The position numbers and the translations under genes are program-made. A stretch of 5,620 nt of DNA, taken from NCBI GenBank assembly GCA_017694215.1, contig JADIND010000050.1:1-5620 (forward strand). The letters are read 5' to 3'. The notes under the pieces are model-generated. The model saw nothing but the letters and a program-made list of their open reading frames with translations, was not told the DNA's origin and did no database searches. Shown one piece after another: positions 1 through 5,467 of the stretch. Position 1 is the stretch's first letter. Each line of letters opens with the position of its first letter. This DNA is from Candidatus Scatousia excrementipullorum (lineage in GTDB: Bacteria; Cyanobacteriota; Vampirovibrionia; Gastranaerophilales; Gastranaerophilaceae).

Positions 1-811
1 GTTCCGCACGGTTGATATCGTTGGAACTTAAAAATCTTGCAAGATGGTGTTTTATAATATACTCTTCATAAAACATAGGATTATGAATATGAAGCATTGC
101 AATATGCCACGGCAAAACGATAAGCAGAAACATAATAAGCCCAGGTAAAAGATATTTCGGTCTGAGTGCTGATTTAAGTTTATCCGCTGCCATAAGGCAT
201 AAAAACATAACTCCAAACGGAACTATAAATCCGGGCAGCCCTTTTGCCATAACTGCGAGTCCTGAAAATATATAAAATAACCAGATATAGAATTTTTTGT
301 GTTCCATCCTGCAGAAAAACGTAATCATCCCGAACATTATGGAAAACGCAACACAGGCAGACACAACAATATCAAGGATAGCAAATTTAGCAAGAATTAC
401 AAATTCAAAACACGTTGCAAGAATAAGTGCCGATACAACGCCATAAGCTCTTGAAAAAACATTTTTCCCGATAAAATATGCAAGAAAACATATTAATGTC
501 CCGCACATAGATACCGGAAATCTTGCAGTAAATTCATTAACCTTTCCGAATAATGCAAAAGAAAAACACTCAAGCCAGAAAAACAGAGGCGGTTTTTCAA
601 AGAAAAATTCTCCGTTCAAATAAAGAGTCATAAAATCTTTTGTATTAAACATATCACGGGCCATGGAAACATATCGTGTTTCATCAACATCCATGAGTGC
701 ATAATTTCCTATATTAAAAAAGAATATAAAATAAAAAAGCACTGCAAGCCCGAGAACAGTAAAAATTCCGGCATGCTTTTTTACATAATCCGCAACTTTA
801 GAAAAATCCAT
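1..811 (-). CDS. ArnT/PMT-type membrane glycosyltransferase, N-terminal part (partial)
   Basis: The reading frame is open from an ATG at 811 to the left edge, giving 270 residues without a stop; the C-terminus lies outside the window. The protein is strongly hydrophobic with many membrane segments; the first spans about residues 16-37. Family hallmarks of the PMT_2/GT39-GT83 group (ArnT-like, polyprenyl-phosphate-sugar dependent) are visible: an acidic DVDETRY motif at 41-47 just after the first membrane helix (matching the catalytic-Asp loop), FEKPPLFFW at 71-79, KFAILD at 142-147 (the second conserved acidic site), and MAKGLPGF further on. Such enzymes transfer a sugar from a lipid-phosphate carrier to lipid A, glycan or protein on the outer face of the inner membrane. 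The acceptor cannot be told from sequence. A GGGAG element lies about 10 nt upstream of the ATG. A GTG at 820 is in frame but too close to that element. The family call is firm; the substrate is unknown. Confidence 0.88.
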   Translation of the reverse strand, partial: MDFSKVADYVKKHAGIFTVLGLAVLFYFIFFFNIGNYALMDVDETRYVSMARDMFNTKDFMTLYLNGEFFFEKPPLFFWLECFSFALFGKVNEFTARFPVSMCGTLICFLAYFIGKNVFSRAYGVVSALILATCFEFVILAKFAILDIVVSACVAFSIMFGMITFFCRMEHKKFYIWLFYIFSGLAVMAKGLPGFIVPFGVMFLCLMAADKLKSALRPKYLLPGLIMFLLIVLPWHIAMLHIHNPMFYEEYIIKHHLARFLSSNDINRAE

Positions 812-845
812 GAGTATCACTCTCCCTAATAAAATTTGTTTTATA

Positions 846-875
846 TATATAATGGTATCATAAATATATGTTCAA
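846..875 (-). promoter_or_regulatory. Possible promoter for the glycosyltransferase gene
   Basis: Reading the minus strand, TTGAAC (875-870) is followed after 18 nt by TATATA (851-846), about 35 nt before the ATG at 811. The surroundings are very AT-rich, so chance matches are easy. The position, between the upstream terminator and the start codon, is what makes it plausible. Confidence 0.3.
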
Positions 876-924
876 AAAACTTTTATAACTATATAAGTTA
901 AATCATATTACAAATGTAAAAAAC

Positions 925-945
925 AGACCGGATAAAATCCGGTCT
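925..945 (-). terminator. Rho-independent terminator after the phage-like gene
   Basis: A perfect 9-bp inverted repeat, AGACCGGAT (925-933) and ATCCGGTCT (937-945), closes a 3-nt loop. On the minus strand it starts 6 nt after the TAA at 954-952 and is followed by a run of six T (923-918), a textbook intrinsic terminator for the 204-residue gene. On the plus strand TTTGTTTTT follows, so it could also work in the other direction, although no plus-strand gene is seen upstream. It insulates the glycosyltransferase gene from the phage-like gene. Confidence 0.88.
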
Positions 946-951
946 TTGTTT

Positions 952-1566
952 TTAGTAAAAAGTATTCAAAAGCTGCAATCCGAGATTTATATATGAGCTT
1001 ATATCCCCCAATGTGGAAGAAGCTGAAGATGTACCTCTTGAGCTGTTTGATGATGCCAGAGAAGAATATGCAGACAAATTGTTCAATGCCTGATTGTTTA
1101 TTCCGTTAAGAAAACTCATATAGTTATATCTTCTGGAAAGTTCGTCATTAATTAAATCATTGCTTTTTAAGGTCATATCCTGTGCAAAATCACTGATAGC
1201 GTTTGCACGGCTTGATTCTATATCACTCAAACTGTTAAGGAATGATGAATTATCAAAATTGCCGAACCGTGAAGCAATATCATTTTTCATATTATTCAGC
1301 ATCGGGGTATAAATACTGTTGATAGTTTCAATACCTTTATTTTTGTAAGCATTCAACTGTTTTTGCAGTTGATTTTGAGTATCTTCAGAAAATACATTAA
1401 GTTTCGGCAGATTTTCCGCAAAAGATTTTTGTGCATAATCATACGCCTGTTTTTCGTAAGGCGACATGTTATAATCCGTATAAACGGTATTTCCCTTTTT
1501 GTAAGTGGAAGCTTTGGTCTGTCCGTTAACCCTGACAGCACCGTTGGTAAATGAAGATTTTCCCAT
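952..1566 (-). CDS. Hypothetical phage-virion-like protein, 204 aa
   Basis: No named family is recognised with certainty. The start chosen is the ATG at 1566, which has AGAAAGGAAC just upstream; a longer frame from a TTG at 1593 would place that ribosome binding site inside the gene. There is no signal peptide or clear membrane helix. Residues 1-30 are polar and basic. Residues 34-165 look helical and rich in Asn, Gln, Ser and Tyr, including SPYEKQAYDYAQ (35-46), SRFGNFDNSSF (99-109) and SRRYNYMSFLNGINN (144-158). Residues 165-187 are a Ser-rich linker, and the end (about 188-204) is amphipathic. This pattern, especially an RFG..DNSSF block followed by an R.NAI helix and RYNYM.FLNG, resembles unassigned minor virion or tail-associated proteins of tailed phages, in my recollection. 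The gene stands alone with its own promoter and terminator, divergent from an XRE regulator. That it is expressed is likely; the phage origin is inference. Confidence 0.75.
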   Translation of the reverse strand: MGKSSFTNGAVRVNGQTKASTYKKGNTVYTDYNMSPYEKQAYDYAQKSFAENLPKLNVFSEDTQNQLQKQLNAYKNKGIETINSIYTPMLNNMKNDIASRFGNFDNSSFLNSLSDIESSRANAISDFAQDMTLKSNDLINDELSRRYNYMSFLNGINNQALNNLSAYSSLASSNSSRGTSSASSTLGDISSYINLGLQLLNTFY

Positions 1567-1569
1567 AAA

Positions 1570-1600
1570 TGTTCCTTTCTGTTTTGTTATCAAAGGAACA
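1570..1600 (-). promoter_or_regulatory. Hairpin that sequesters the ribosome binding site of the phage-like gene
   Basis: In the transcript, TGTTCCTTT (1600-1592) can pair perfectly with AAAGGAACA (1578-1570) across a 13-nt loop. The 3' arm contains the AAAGGA Shine-Dalgarno sequence and ends 3 nt before the ATG at 1566, so a folded leader would block ribosome entry. Most pairs are A-U, with three G-C pairs in each stem, so the stem is only moderately stable. As DNA, the same dyad could instead be a protein-binding site. The repeat is seen directly; the regulatory role is inferred. Confidence 0.6.
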
Positions 1601-1629
1601 ATATTTAATAATATAAAGCGTATAAAGAT

Positions 1630-1659
1630 ATTATACCATTTAACTTAAAAATTTGTCCA
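1630..1659 (-). promoter_or_regulatory. Sigma70-type promoter of the phage-like gene
   Basis: On the minus strand, TGGACA (1659-1654, five of six to the -35 consensus) is separated by 18 nt from a perfect TATAAT (1635-1630). The -10 box is preceded by TGG, giving an extended -10 feature. Transcription would begin near 1623, leaving a leader of roughly 57 nt that contains the RBS-sequestering hairpin. This is one of the best promoter matches in the window. Confidence 0.72.
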
Positions 1660-1678
1660 GCAAAATTTCAGAACAAAT
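1651..1678. promoter_or_regulatory. Imperfect dyad over the -35 box: candidate operator
   Basis: ATTTGTCC (1651-1658) and GAACAAAT (1671-1678) are inverted copies matching at seven of eight positions. Their centres are 20 bp apart, about two helical turns, and the left arm covers the -35 element of the phage-like gene's promoter. That geometry suits a dimeric Cro/C1-type repressor, and an XRE regulator is encoded 175 bp away on the other strand. No clear second copy is seen near the regulator's own promoter. The dyad is visible; its use as an operator is inferred. Confidence 0.4.
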
Positions 1679-1725
1679 GCAGCTAATAAAATCAGACATA
1701 TACAACAAGTACCGGCTATATCTAT

Positions 1726-1754
1726 TTTACATACCATAGAGCGTTTTATATTAT
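1726..1754 (+). promoter_or_regulatory. Candidate promoter for the XRE regulator gene
   Basis: TTTACA (1726-1731) and TATTAT (1749-1754) each match the sigma70 consensus at five of six positions and are spaced exactly 17 bp apart. Transcription would start near 1761, giving a leader of about 90 nt. A second -10-like TATACT lies at 1833-1838 but has no good -35 partner and would leave almost no leader. The region is AT-rich, so chance remains possible. Confidence 0.45.
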
Positions 1755-1852
1755 ACAGTCATTTTTAAAATACTTTATTAAGAATTATATTACATTTTAT
1801 GTCCTTTTATTTTATTTTGAATAACTTTAGAATATACTAAACGGAGAATATT

Positions 1853-2170
1853 ATGTCTAATTTAAAAGTTTTATTTGGAAAAAGAGTAAAAAAATTCAGG
1901 ACGAAAAAGAAACTTTCACAGGAAGAATTGGCTGAAAGAATCGGTATTGCCGTAACTAACATGGGTAAAATCGAACACGGGGAGAGTTTTGTAACTGCTC
2001 CGACACTTGAAAAGCTGGCGGATGTTCTTGATATTGAAGTCAAATATCTGTTTGATTTTGAGGATTACAAATCAATAGATGACATCAAAAATGAACTTCA
2101 TATAGATTTACAAAGCGATGCAAACGTCCATCTGCTTTACAGACTATATAAGATGCTGATTAACGAATAA
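1853..2170 (+). CDS. XRE-family HTH transcriptional regulator, 105 aa
   Basis: This is a small DNA-binding protein of the Cro/C1 type (HTH_3). The helix-turn-helix domain fills residues 5-67. Helix 2 begins at LSQEELAERIG (21-31), the recognition helix is about 33-41 (VTNMGKIEHGE region), and the conserved P50-T51-L52 followed by LADVLDIEVKYLF (55-67) completes the five-helix fold. Residues 70-105 form an acidic-then-helical tail that may serve in dimerisation; there is no peptidase or sensor domain. The ATG is preceded by CGGAGAA at about 6 nt, a good ribosome binding site. The gene diverges from the phage-like gene and converges on the HicB-like gene, whose stop codon begins 8 nt past this gene's stop. 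Its targets are not shown by the sequence; a dyad at the neighbouring promoter is a candidate. Small single-domain XRE proteins are typical of phage and toxin-antitoxin loci but are also common chromosomal regulators. Confidence 0.9.
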   Translation: MSNLKVLFGKRVKKFRTKKKLSQEELAERIGIAVTNMGKIEHGESFVTAPTLEKLADVLDIEVKYLFDFEDYKSIDDIKNELHIDLQSDANVHLLYRLYKMLINE

Positions 2171-2178
2171 TCCGGAAA

Positions 2179-2445
2179 TTACGGACAAATATCTTCCCAG
2201 TTAATTTCTTCTTTTTCTTCTCCCGGTTCAAGGATATGCTCCTCACTTTCAAGCATAACCATGAGCGTAAGACGGAGTTGTTTTTTATAATTTTCTCTTG
2301 CTTTTTCAATACTTTTGGCACAAAAACAAAAACTTGGAATTTCCTCAATCATAATATAATGATAAGGTTTACCCTCAAAATCCAAATCCTCGCCTTCAAT
2401 CAGCGTCCAATCCAAATTAAGATAATAGTCTAAATCTTTTTCCAT
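2179..2445 (-). CDS. HicB-like orphan antitoxin-fold protein, 88 aa
   Basis: This small acidic protein has the layout of the HicB_like antitoxin fold (partial RNase H-like). A strand region with YHYIMIEEIPSF (28-39) corresponds to the family's Y..x.PG..t segment, and the helix SIEKARENYKKQLRLTLMVM (45-64) to the EA..n..eal block. Then comes ILEPGE (71-76), matching the usual IP.P ending. No C-terminal DNA-binding domain is present and no HicA toxin is encoded next to it; both flanking genes are something else. The start codon overlaps the stop of the upstream GerMN gene (TAATG), so translation is probably coupled, and only a weak GGAT lies 6-7 nt before the ATG. It is the last gene of the rbfA-led run. 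HicB-like solitary proteins occur widely and need not be antitoxins. The fold assignment is moderate and the function unknown. Confidence 0.72.
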   Translation of the reverse strand: MEKDLDYYLNLDWTLIEGEDLDFEGKPYHYIMIEEIPSFCFCAKSIEKARENYKKQLRLTLMVMLESEEHILEPGEEKEEINWEDICP

Positions 2446-3056
2446 TATTCATCCAGAGAATTTTCCGTCAACGGCTGTGATATCATAATACCGTCACCGC
2501 CTATTACATCAGCCTGTTTGCCTTCTATATACAGATAAACCGGTTTTTCAGTGTTACGTCTTGCTGTTTTTATAAGCTGATACAATCTTTTATAAACGCT
2601 GTCGGTACCGCCGCCGAATTCAAACTGACGGGAAAGATTAATTATAACAACACTTGAGCGTTCATCAATATCGAGAATTTCAGTTCCTGTCGGGATTTCG
2701 GAGTAAATTCCGGCATTTTTTTCACTCTTAGTAGGTCCCAGAATTAAAGAACTGATTGCAAATTTAAATTTTGACCCGTCTATTTGCGGCGAATACTCAC
2801 GTTTTACTATTTTGTAGATTTCTTCATGATTATCATTCTGACCTATAAAAACAATATTGGCATATTCTTTTTCTTTTGGCTGAACAGGTACAGACGGCTG
2901 CTGCGGATTTTCTACAGGTGTAGTTACAGGCGGCGGGGTTGACGGATCCTCAATTTCCATATTTCCCGGCGTCAGCATTTGCAATCCTAAATATACAGAT
3001 GCGGCAATCATTGCCACACCAACCAATCCTAAAAATACTTTTTGATCTGTCTGCAT
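2445..3056 (-). CDS. Membrane-anchored GerMN-domain protein, 203 aa
   Basis: One uncleaved membrane anchor (about residues 7-28) leads to a Pro/Thr/Val-rich linker (38-60) and a C-terminal GerMN domain (about 65-198). Family signatures are LILGPT (104-109) with a following E and G, EIPTGTEIL (120-128), VIINLSRQF (137-145) and the GGG at 148-150. A final GGDGIMISQPLTE segment matches the usual domain end. GerMN domains were named from Bacillus GerM (spore cortex and germination) but also occur in non-sporing bacteria, including cyanobacteria, usually as envelope proteins suspected of binding peptidoglycan or other wall components. Nothing here indicates sporulation. The ATG follows AAGGA by 10 nt, an element that overlaps the end of the upstream DUF2993 gene (6-nt gap), so the two are probably co-translated. 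The domain call is firm; the role in the envelope is inferred. Confidence 0.87.
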   Translation of the reverse strand: MQTDQKVFLGLVGVAMIAASVYLGLQMLTPGNMEIEDPSTPPPVTTPVENPQQPSVPVQPKEKEYANIVFIGQNDNHEEIYKIVKREYSPQIDGSKFKFAISSLILGPTKSEKNAGIYSEIPTGTEILDIDERSSVVIINLSRQFEFGGGTDSVYKRLYQLIKTARRNTEKPVYLYIEGKQADVIGGDGIMISQPLTENSLDE

Positions 3057-3062
3057 AAAACT

Positions 3063-3941
3063 CTATTCCTTACATTCAGTCACTACATCTTTATCCACAG
3101 TGATTATACCATTAACATAGATTTTGTCATTCTTTATTACAGCTTCCTGAATTTTCATGTCAGCATCTTTGTTTTCTAGTATTCTCAAAGAAAAGTTTAA
3201 CGGATTTAATTGATTAAGTAAATACGTTATTTTGCTTAAATCTATTTTCACATAATCATTCATAACATCAGTATGCGTAAAAATTATTTTTCCGTTATGA
3301 ACGTTAATATCGGAAGTTATAACAAGACTTTTGCTCAATCCGAACATAGGGAATGCAATCTTAATAACATACATAAATTTATTATTTTTAATTTTTACTT
3401 TTGCGGATTGAATGTTAAACAGAGCAATGCTCTTGCCAAGAGAATTAATTTCATCAATCAGATATTGATATTCTTTATTCTTCATTGAATTATTAATATC
3501 ACTTTCAGTCATTACTGCACCGAAAGTCATGCCGAAATCTTCCTTAAAAGTTGCGGTATTGTTTTTCTTATCAAGGACAATATAGTTGTAGTCACAGATT
3601 GTTTTAAGATTCAAATAACTCAAATATACATCATCTGATACGATATTTTTGCCTGTGATTGAAAGCGACTTAAACCTGCCGGCAGCTAAATCAGCAGCAC
3701 TGAAACTTTCAAGTTTTACATCAAAATCACCTTCGGCATCATTTTTTATAGATTTTTTAATTATAGATTCACCGGCTTTTCTTGCAATGAAGTTAGCACC
3801 GGTGACTGAACCCATAAATTTTGCAAAACCGTTAGCTGTTTTGTAGTTCTGCGGGCATTTTAAATCAGAGTAATTACATTGAGCATTCACAGAACAACCG
3901 CATAAAATAATCACACTTAAAGCTATCAGAAACTTTCTCAT
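3063..3941 (-). CDS. DUF2993 (LmeA-like) secreted lipoprotein candidate, 292 aa
   Basis: The ATG at 3941 is chosen over a TTG at 3950, which would overlap truB. From this start the protein opens with a signal peptide, basic residues at 2-3 and a hydrophobic core, ending in LCGC (13-16). C16 is a plausible lipidation site although Cys at the -2 position is unusual; alternatively signal peptidase I could cut after VNA (18-20). A Cys-containing stretch, CNYSDLKCP (22-30), follows. The body resembles DUF2993: KLESFSAADLAAGRFKSLSI (76-95), then GKNI and LSYLNLKT, with alternating strands to about 285. DUF2993 includes mycobacterial LmeA, a phospholipid-binding envelope protein, and many cyanobacterial members of unknown role; the fold is thought to bind lipid. 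Its stop is 6 nt before the GerMN gene and its start is 1 nt after truB, so it sits firmly in the operon. A role in outer-envelope lipid handling is plausible but unproven. Confidence 0.8.
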   Translation of the reverse strand: MRKFLIALSVIILCGCSVNAQCNYSDLKCPQNYKTANGFAKFMGSVTGANFIARKAGESIIKKSIKNDAEGDFDVKLESFSAADLAAGRFKSLSITGKNIVSDDVYLSYLNLKTICDYNYIVLDKKNNTATFKEDFGMTFGAVMTESDINNSMKNKEYQYLIDEINSLGKSIALFNIQSAKVKIKNNKFMYVIKIAFPMFGLSKSLVITSDINVHNGKIIFTHTDVMNDYVKIDLSKITYLLNQLNPLNFSLRILENKDADMKIQEAVIKNDKIYVNGIITVDKDVVTECKE

Positions 3942-3942
3942 C

Positions 3943-4863
3943 TTATTCAAACACTTTCTTAACTAAAATTTTATCACCTTCAATAAATCCTATAGAACTT
4001 ACGCTCTTATTATAAACCAAAATTACAAAACCGGAGTAATCTGTTTTATTTTGCAAAGCCATTCCGTGAATAACTTTTTCATGCTCATTTTCAGACAATT
4101 CAATTTTTGGCAGATTAATCACATCTAGCGGATTAATCAAAAATTCCTTAATTTTTTGCGGATATTCTTTCAAAAATTCCAACTCAACGCTGTTTTTTAT
4201 ATCAAACATACCGGCCTGACATCTGACTAAATTAATCAAATGACCTCCGCAGCCGAGATTTTTGCCTAAATCAAATGCAATAGAGCGGATATAAGTTCCT
4301 TTCGAACATTTCACAAAAATTTCTGCTGTTTGAGATGATTCGTCAAAATTTTTCAAAACAATATCAAAAATAGTAACTTTTCTAGGCTTAATTTCTACAC
4401 TTTCACCTTTTCTGGCATACTCATAGAGTTTTTTACCGTTGACTTTTATCGCGGAATAAAGGGGCGGAAGCTGGGAGATTTCCCCATGAAAATTTTTTAA
4501 TTCAGCTATGATTTCTTTTTGAGTAATTTTTTTGTCAAAAATTTCGGTTACATCCCCTTCAATATCATATGTTGAAGTATTGGAACCGAATTTTACAGTT
4601 GCGAGATAAGCTTTATCATCATCAAGATATTCAATTAACCTGGTGGCTTTTCCGATACAAATCGGGAGAACCCCTCCGGCAAACGGATCCAGAGTACCGG
4701 TATGACCGATCTGTTTGATTTTTGTAAGACGCCTTAAAACAGCAACGACATCGTGGGAGGTCATGCCTATCGGTTTATTAACGTTTAAAAATCCGAATAA
4801 ATTTTTATTACCGGCTACAGAAGGCTGAGAACCGGAACCTTTTTCACACTTACCGGCAGTCAT
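3943..4863 (-). CDS. truB: tRNA pseudouridine(55) synthase TruB, 306 aa
   Basis: TruB converts U55 in the T-loop of tRNAs to pseudouridine. The catalytic block is complete: IGHTGTLDPFAGGVLP (52-67) with D59 as the nucleophile. It is preceded by GFLNVNKPIGMTSHDVV (24-40). Y86 and R193 sit where the E. coli active-site tyrosine and arginine lie, LPPLYSAIKVNGKKLYEYAR (132-151) is typical, and KCSKGTYIRSIAFDLG (185-200) is the second core motif. The C-terminus (about 250-306) resembles a small PUA-like tail. Length is within the usual range, but residues 4-18 form an odd Gly/Ser/Lys-rich N-terminal extension, AGKCEKGSGSQPSVA, discussed as a finding. The ATG at 4863 is the only start codon before the conserved region. 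AGGA, overlapping the rbfA stop, lies 9 nt ahead; the gap to rbfA is 11 nt. The order rbfA-truB is conserved across bacteria. Confidence 0.97.
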   Translation of the reverse strand: MTAGKCEKGSGSQPSVAGNKNLFGFLNVNKPIGMTSHDVVAVLRRLTKIKQIGHTGTLDPFAGGVLPICIGKATRLIEYLDDDKAYLATVKFGSNTSTYDIEGDVTEIFDKKITQKEIIAELKNFHGEISQLPPLYSAIKVNGKKLYEYARKGESVEIKPRKVTIFDIVLKNFDESSQTAEIFVKCSKGTYIRSIAFDLGKNLGCGGHLINLVRCQAGMFDIKNSVELEFLKEYPQKIKEFLINPLDVINLPKIELSENEHEKVIHGMALQNKTDYSGFVILVYNKSVSSIGFIEGDKILVKKVFE

Positions 4864-4874
4864 AATCGTAAATC

Positions 4875-5219
4875 CTAAATTTCGCCTCTTGAAATTTTAT
4901 CAATAAGTTCACTCACTCTGGAGCCTTTTTCCAGAGAATCCGTATAAACGAATTTCAATTCAGGTGTAAGGCGTAAGCGAATACGTTTACCGACTTCAAA
5001 ACGAATTTTCGGGGTATTGCGTTCGATAATTTCTTTTGTTTTTTCAATTTGTTCATCGGCACCGAGAACGCTATATATAACCTTTGCAAAAGAATTATCA
5101 TGAGAAACTTCGACATCCACGACAGACACAACGCCTTCCAGTCCGCGGATTTCTTTTCTCAAAATTTCGGATATATCACGCATCAATTCTTTTCTTACAC
5201 GTTCATTTCTAAGTGTCAT
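4875..5219 (-). CDS. rbfA: 30S ribosome-binding factor RbfA, 114 aa
   Basis: RbfA is a small KH-like RNA-binding protein needed for late maturation of the 30S subunit and 16S rRNA 5'-end processing, and for growth in the cold in many bacteria. The sequence shows the N-terminal helix RNERVRKELMRDISEILRKE (4-23), the strand VVSVVDVEVSHDNSFAKVIY (30-49) and the signature RLTPELKFVYTDSLEKGSRV (83-102), which fits the family's R..P.L.F..D.S...G.RI pattern. The length is usual. The start at 5219 has a near-perfect Shine-Dalgarno, AAGGAGA, about 6 nt upstream, and no alternative start is better. It is the first gene of a five-gene minus-strand run. infB, its common upstream partner, is not present next to it; a UPF0210/PFL family gene ends 248 nt upstream instead. 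Confidence 0.96.
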   Translation of the reverse strand: MTLRNERVRKELMRDISEILRKEIRGLEGVVSVVDVEVSHDNSFAKVIYSVLGADEQIEKTKEIIERNTPKIRFEVGKRIRLRLTPELKFVYTDSLEKGSRVSELIDKISRGEI

Positions 5220-5239
5220 AATTATCTCCTTGTAAACTG

Positions 5240-5266
5240 ATTATAACATAAAATAATAAATTTCAA
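5240..5266 (-). promoter_or_regulatory. Probable promoter of the rbfA operon
   Basis: On the minus strand a perfect TATAAT (5245-5240) is preceded by TGT, forming an extended -10 box. The best -35-like hexamer, TTGAAA (5266-5261), is only 15 nt away, short for a standard promoter but tolerable with an extended -10. The start point would fall near 5233, right at the Shine-Dalgarno, leaving a very short leader. A second perfect TATAAT lies at 5283-5278 with only a poor -35 and would give a longer leader. One of these probably drives the operon. Confidence 0.5.
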
Positions 5267-5320
5267 TGAACAAAAGGATTATACCGGATATGCCGAAAGA
5301 AAGCCGATAAGTGTAACTAA

Positions 5321-5467
5321 GTGAGGGTGGAAGGGGAATTTTTATCCTGTCATTCTGAAACGTTAACAGCTATGGCAATCGAAAATTGGGACTGTTCAGA
5401 ATCTCTTTGTTTACAAGGGGAGCATAATACTTCCTCTCCATACTGGAGGGTGAGGGGGGGAATTTTT
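5321..5467. repeat. G-rich intergenic repeat element with internal dyads
   Basis: Two similar G-rich blocks ending in AATTTTT (5323-5343 and 5446-5467, sharing GAGGGTG then a G run) bracket about 100 bp. The interior holds an inverted pair ATTCTGAA (5352-5359) and TTCAGAAT (5395-5402), a near-palindrome CTCTTTGT / ACAAGGGGAG (5403-5422), and a small hairpin CTCTCC atact GGAGGG (5434-5450). The composition is unlike the AT-rich surroundings. It looks like a dispersed intergenic repeat of the kind carrying CCCCTCACCCT and GTCATTCTGAA blocks, and lies directly after the stop of the UPF0210 gene. There is no T-run after the hairpin, so it is not a standard terminator. An 87-codon plus-strand frame crosses it but runs antisense into the UPF0210 gene and has no coding character. 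Confidence 0.5.

Noticed and set aside
1353..1554. Overlapping 62-63 codon frames on both strands within the phage-like gene
   Set aside because: Shadows of the 204-residue gene; basic, low-complexity translations without a ribosome binding site.
1800..1841. Short leader peptide frame starting with ATG at 1799-1801 ahead of the XRE gene
   Set aside because: Thirteen or so codons with no ribosome binding site in a very AT-rich stretch; expected by chance.
2171..2185. TCCG...CGGA inverted repeat between the convergent genes as a terminator
   Set aside because: Only 4 bp of stem with a 7-nt loop and no T-run on either side; too weak to call.
2179..3056. Sporulation locus, suggested by the GerMN domain
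   Set aside because: GerMN domains are widespread in non-sporing bacteria and no other sporulation gene is present.
5417..5460. G-quadruplex from the GGGG, GGG and seven-G tracts
   Set aside because: Tracts are unevenly spaced with one 27-nt loop; the remaining tracts do not make a convincing four-tract motif.
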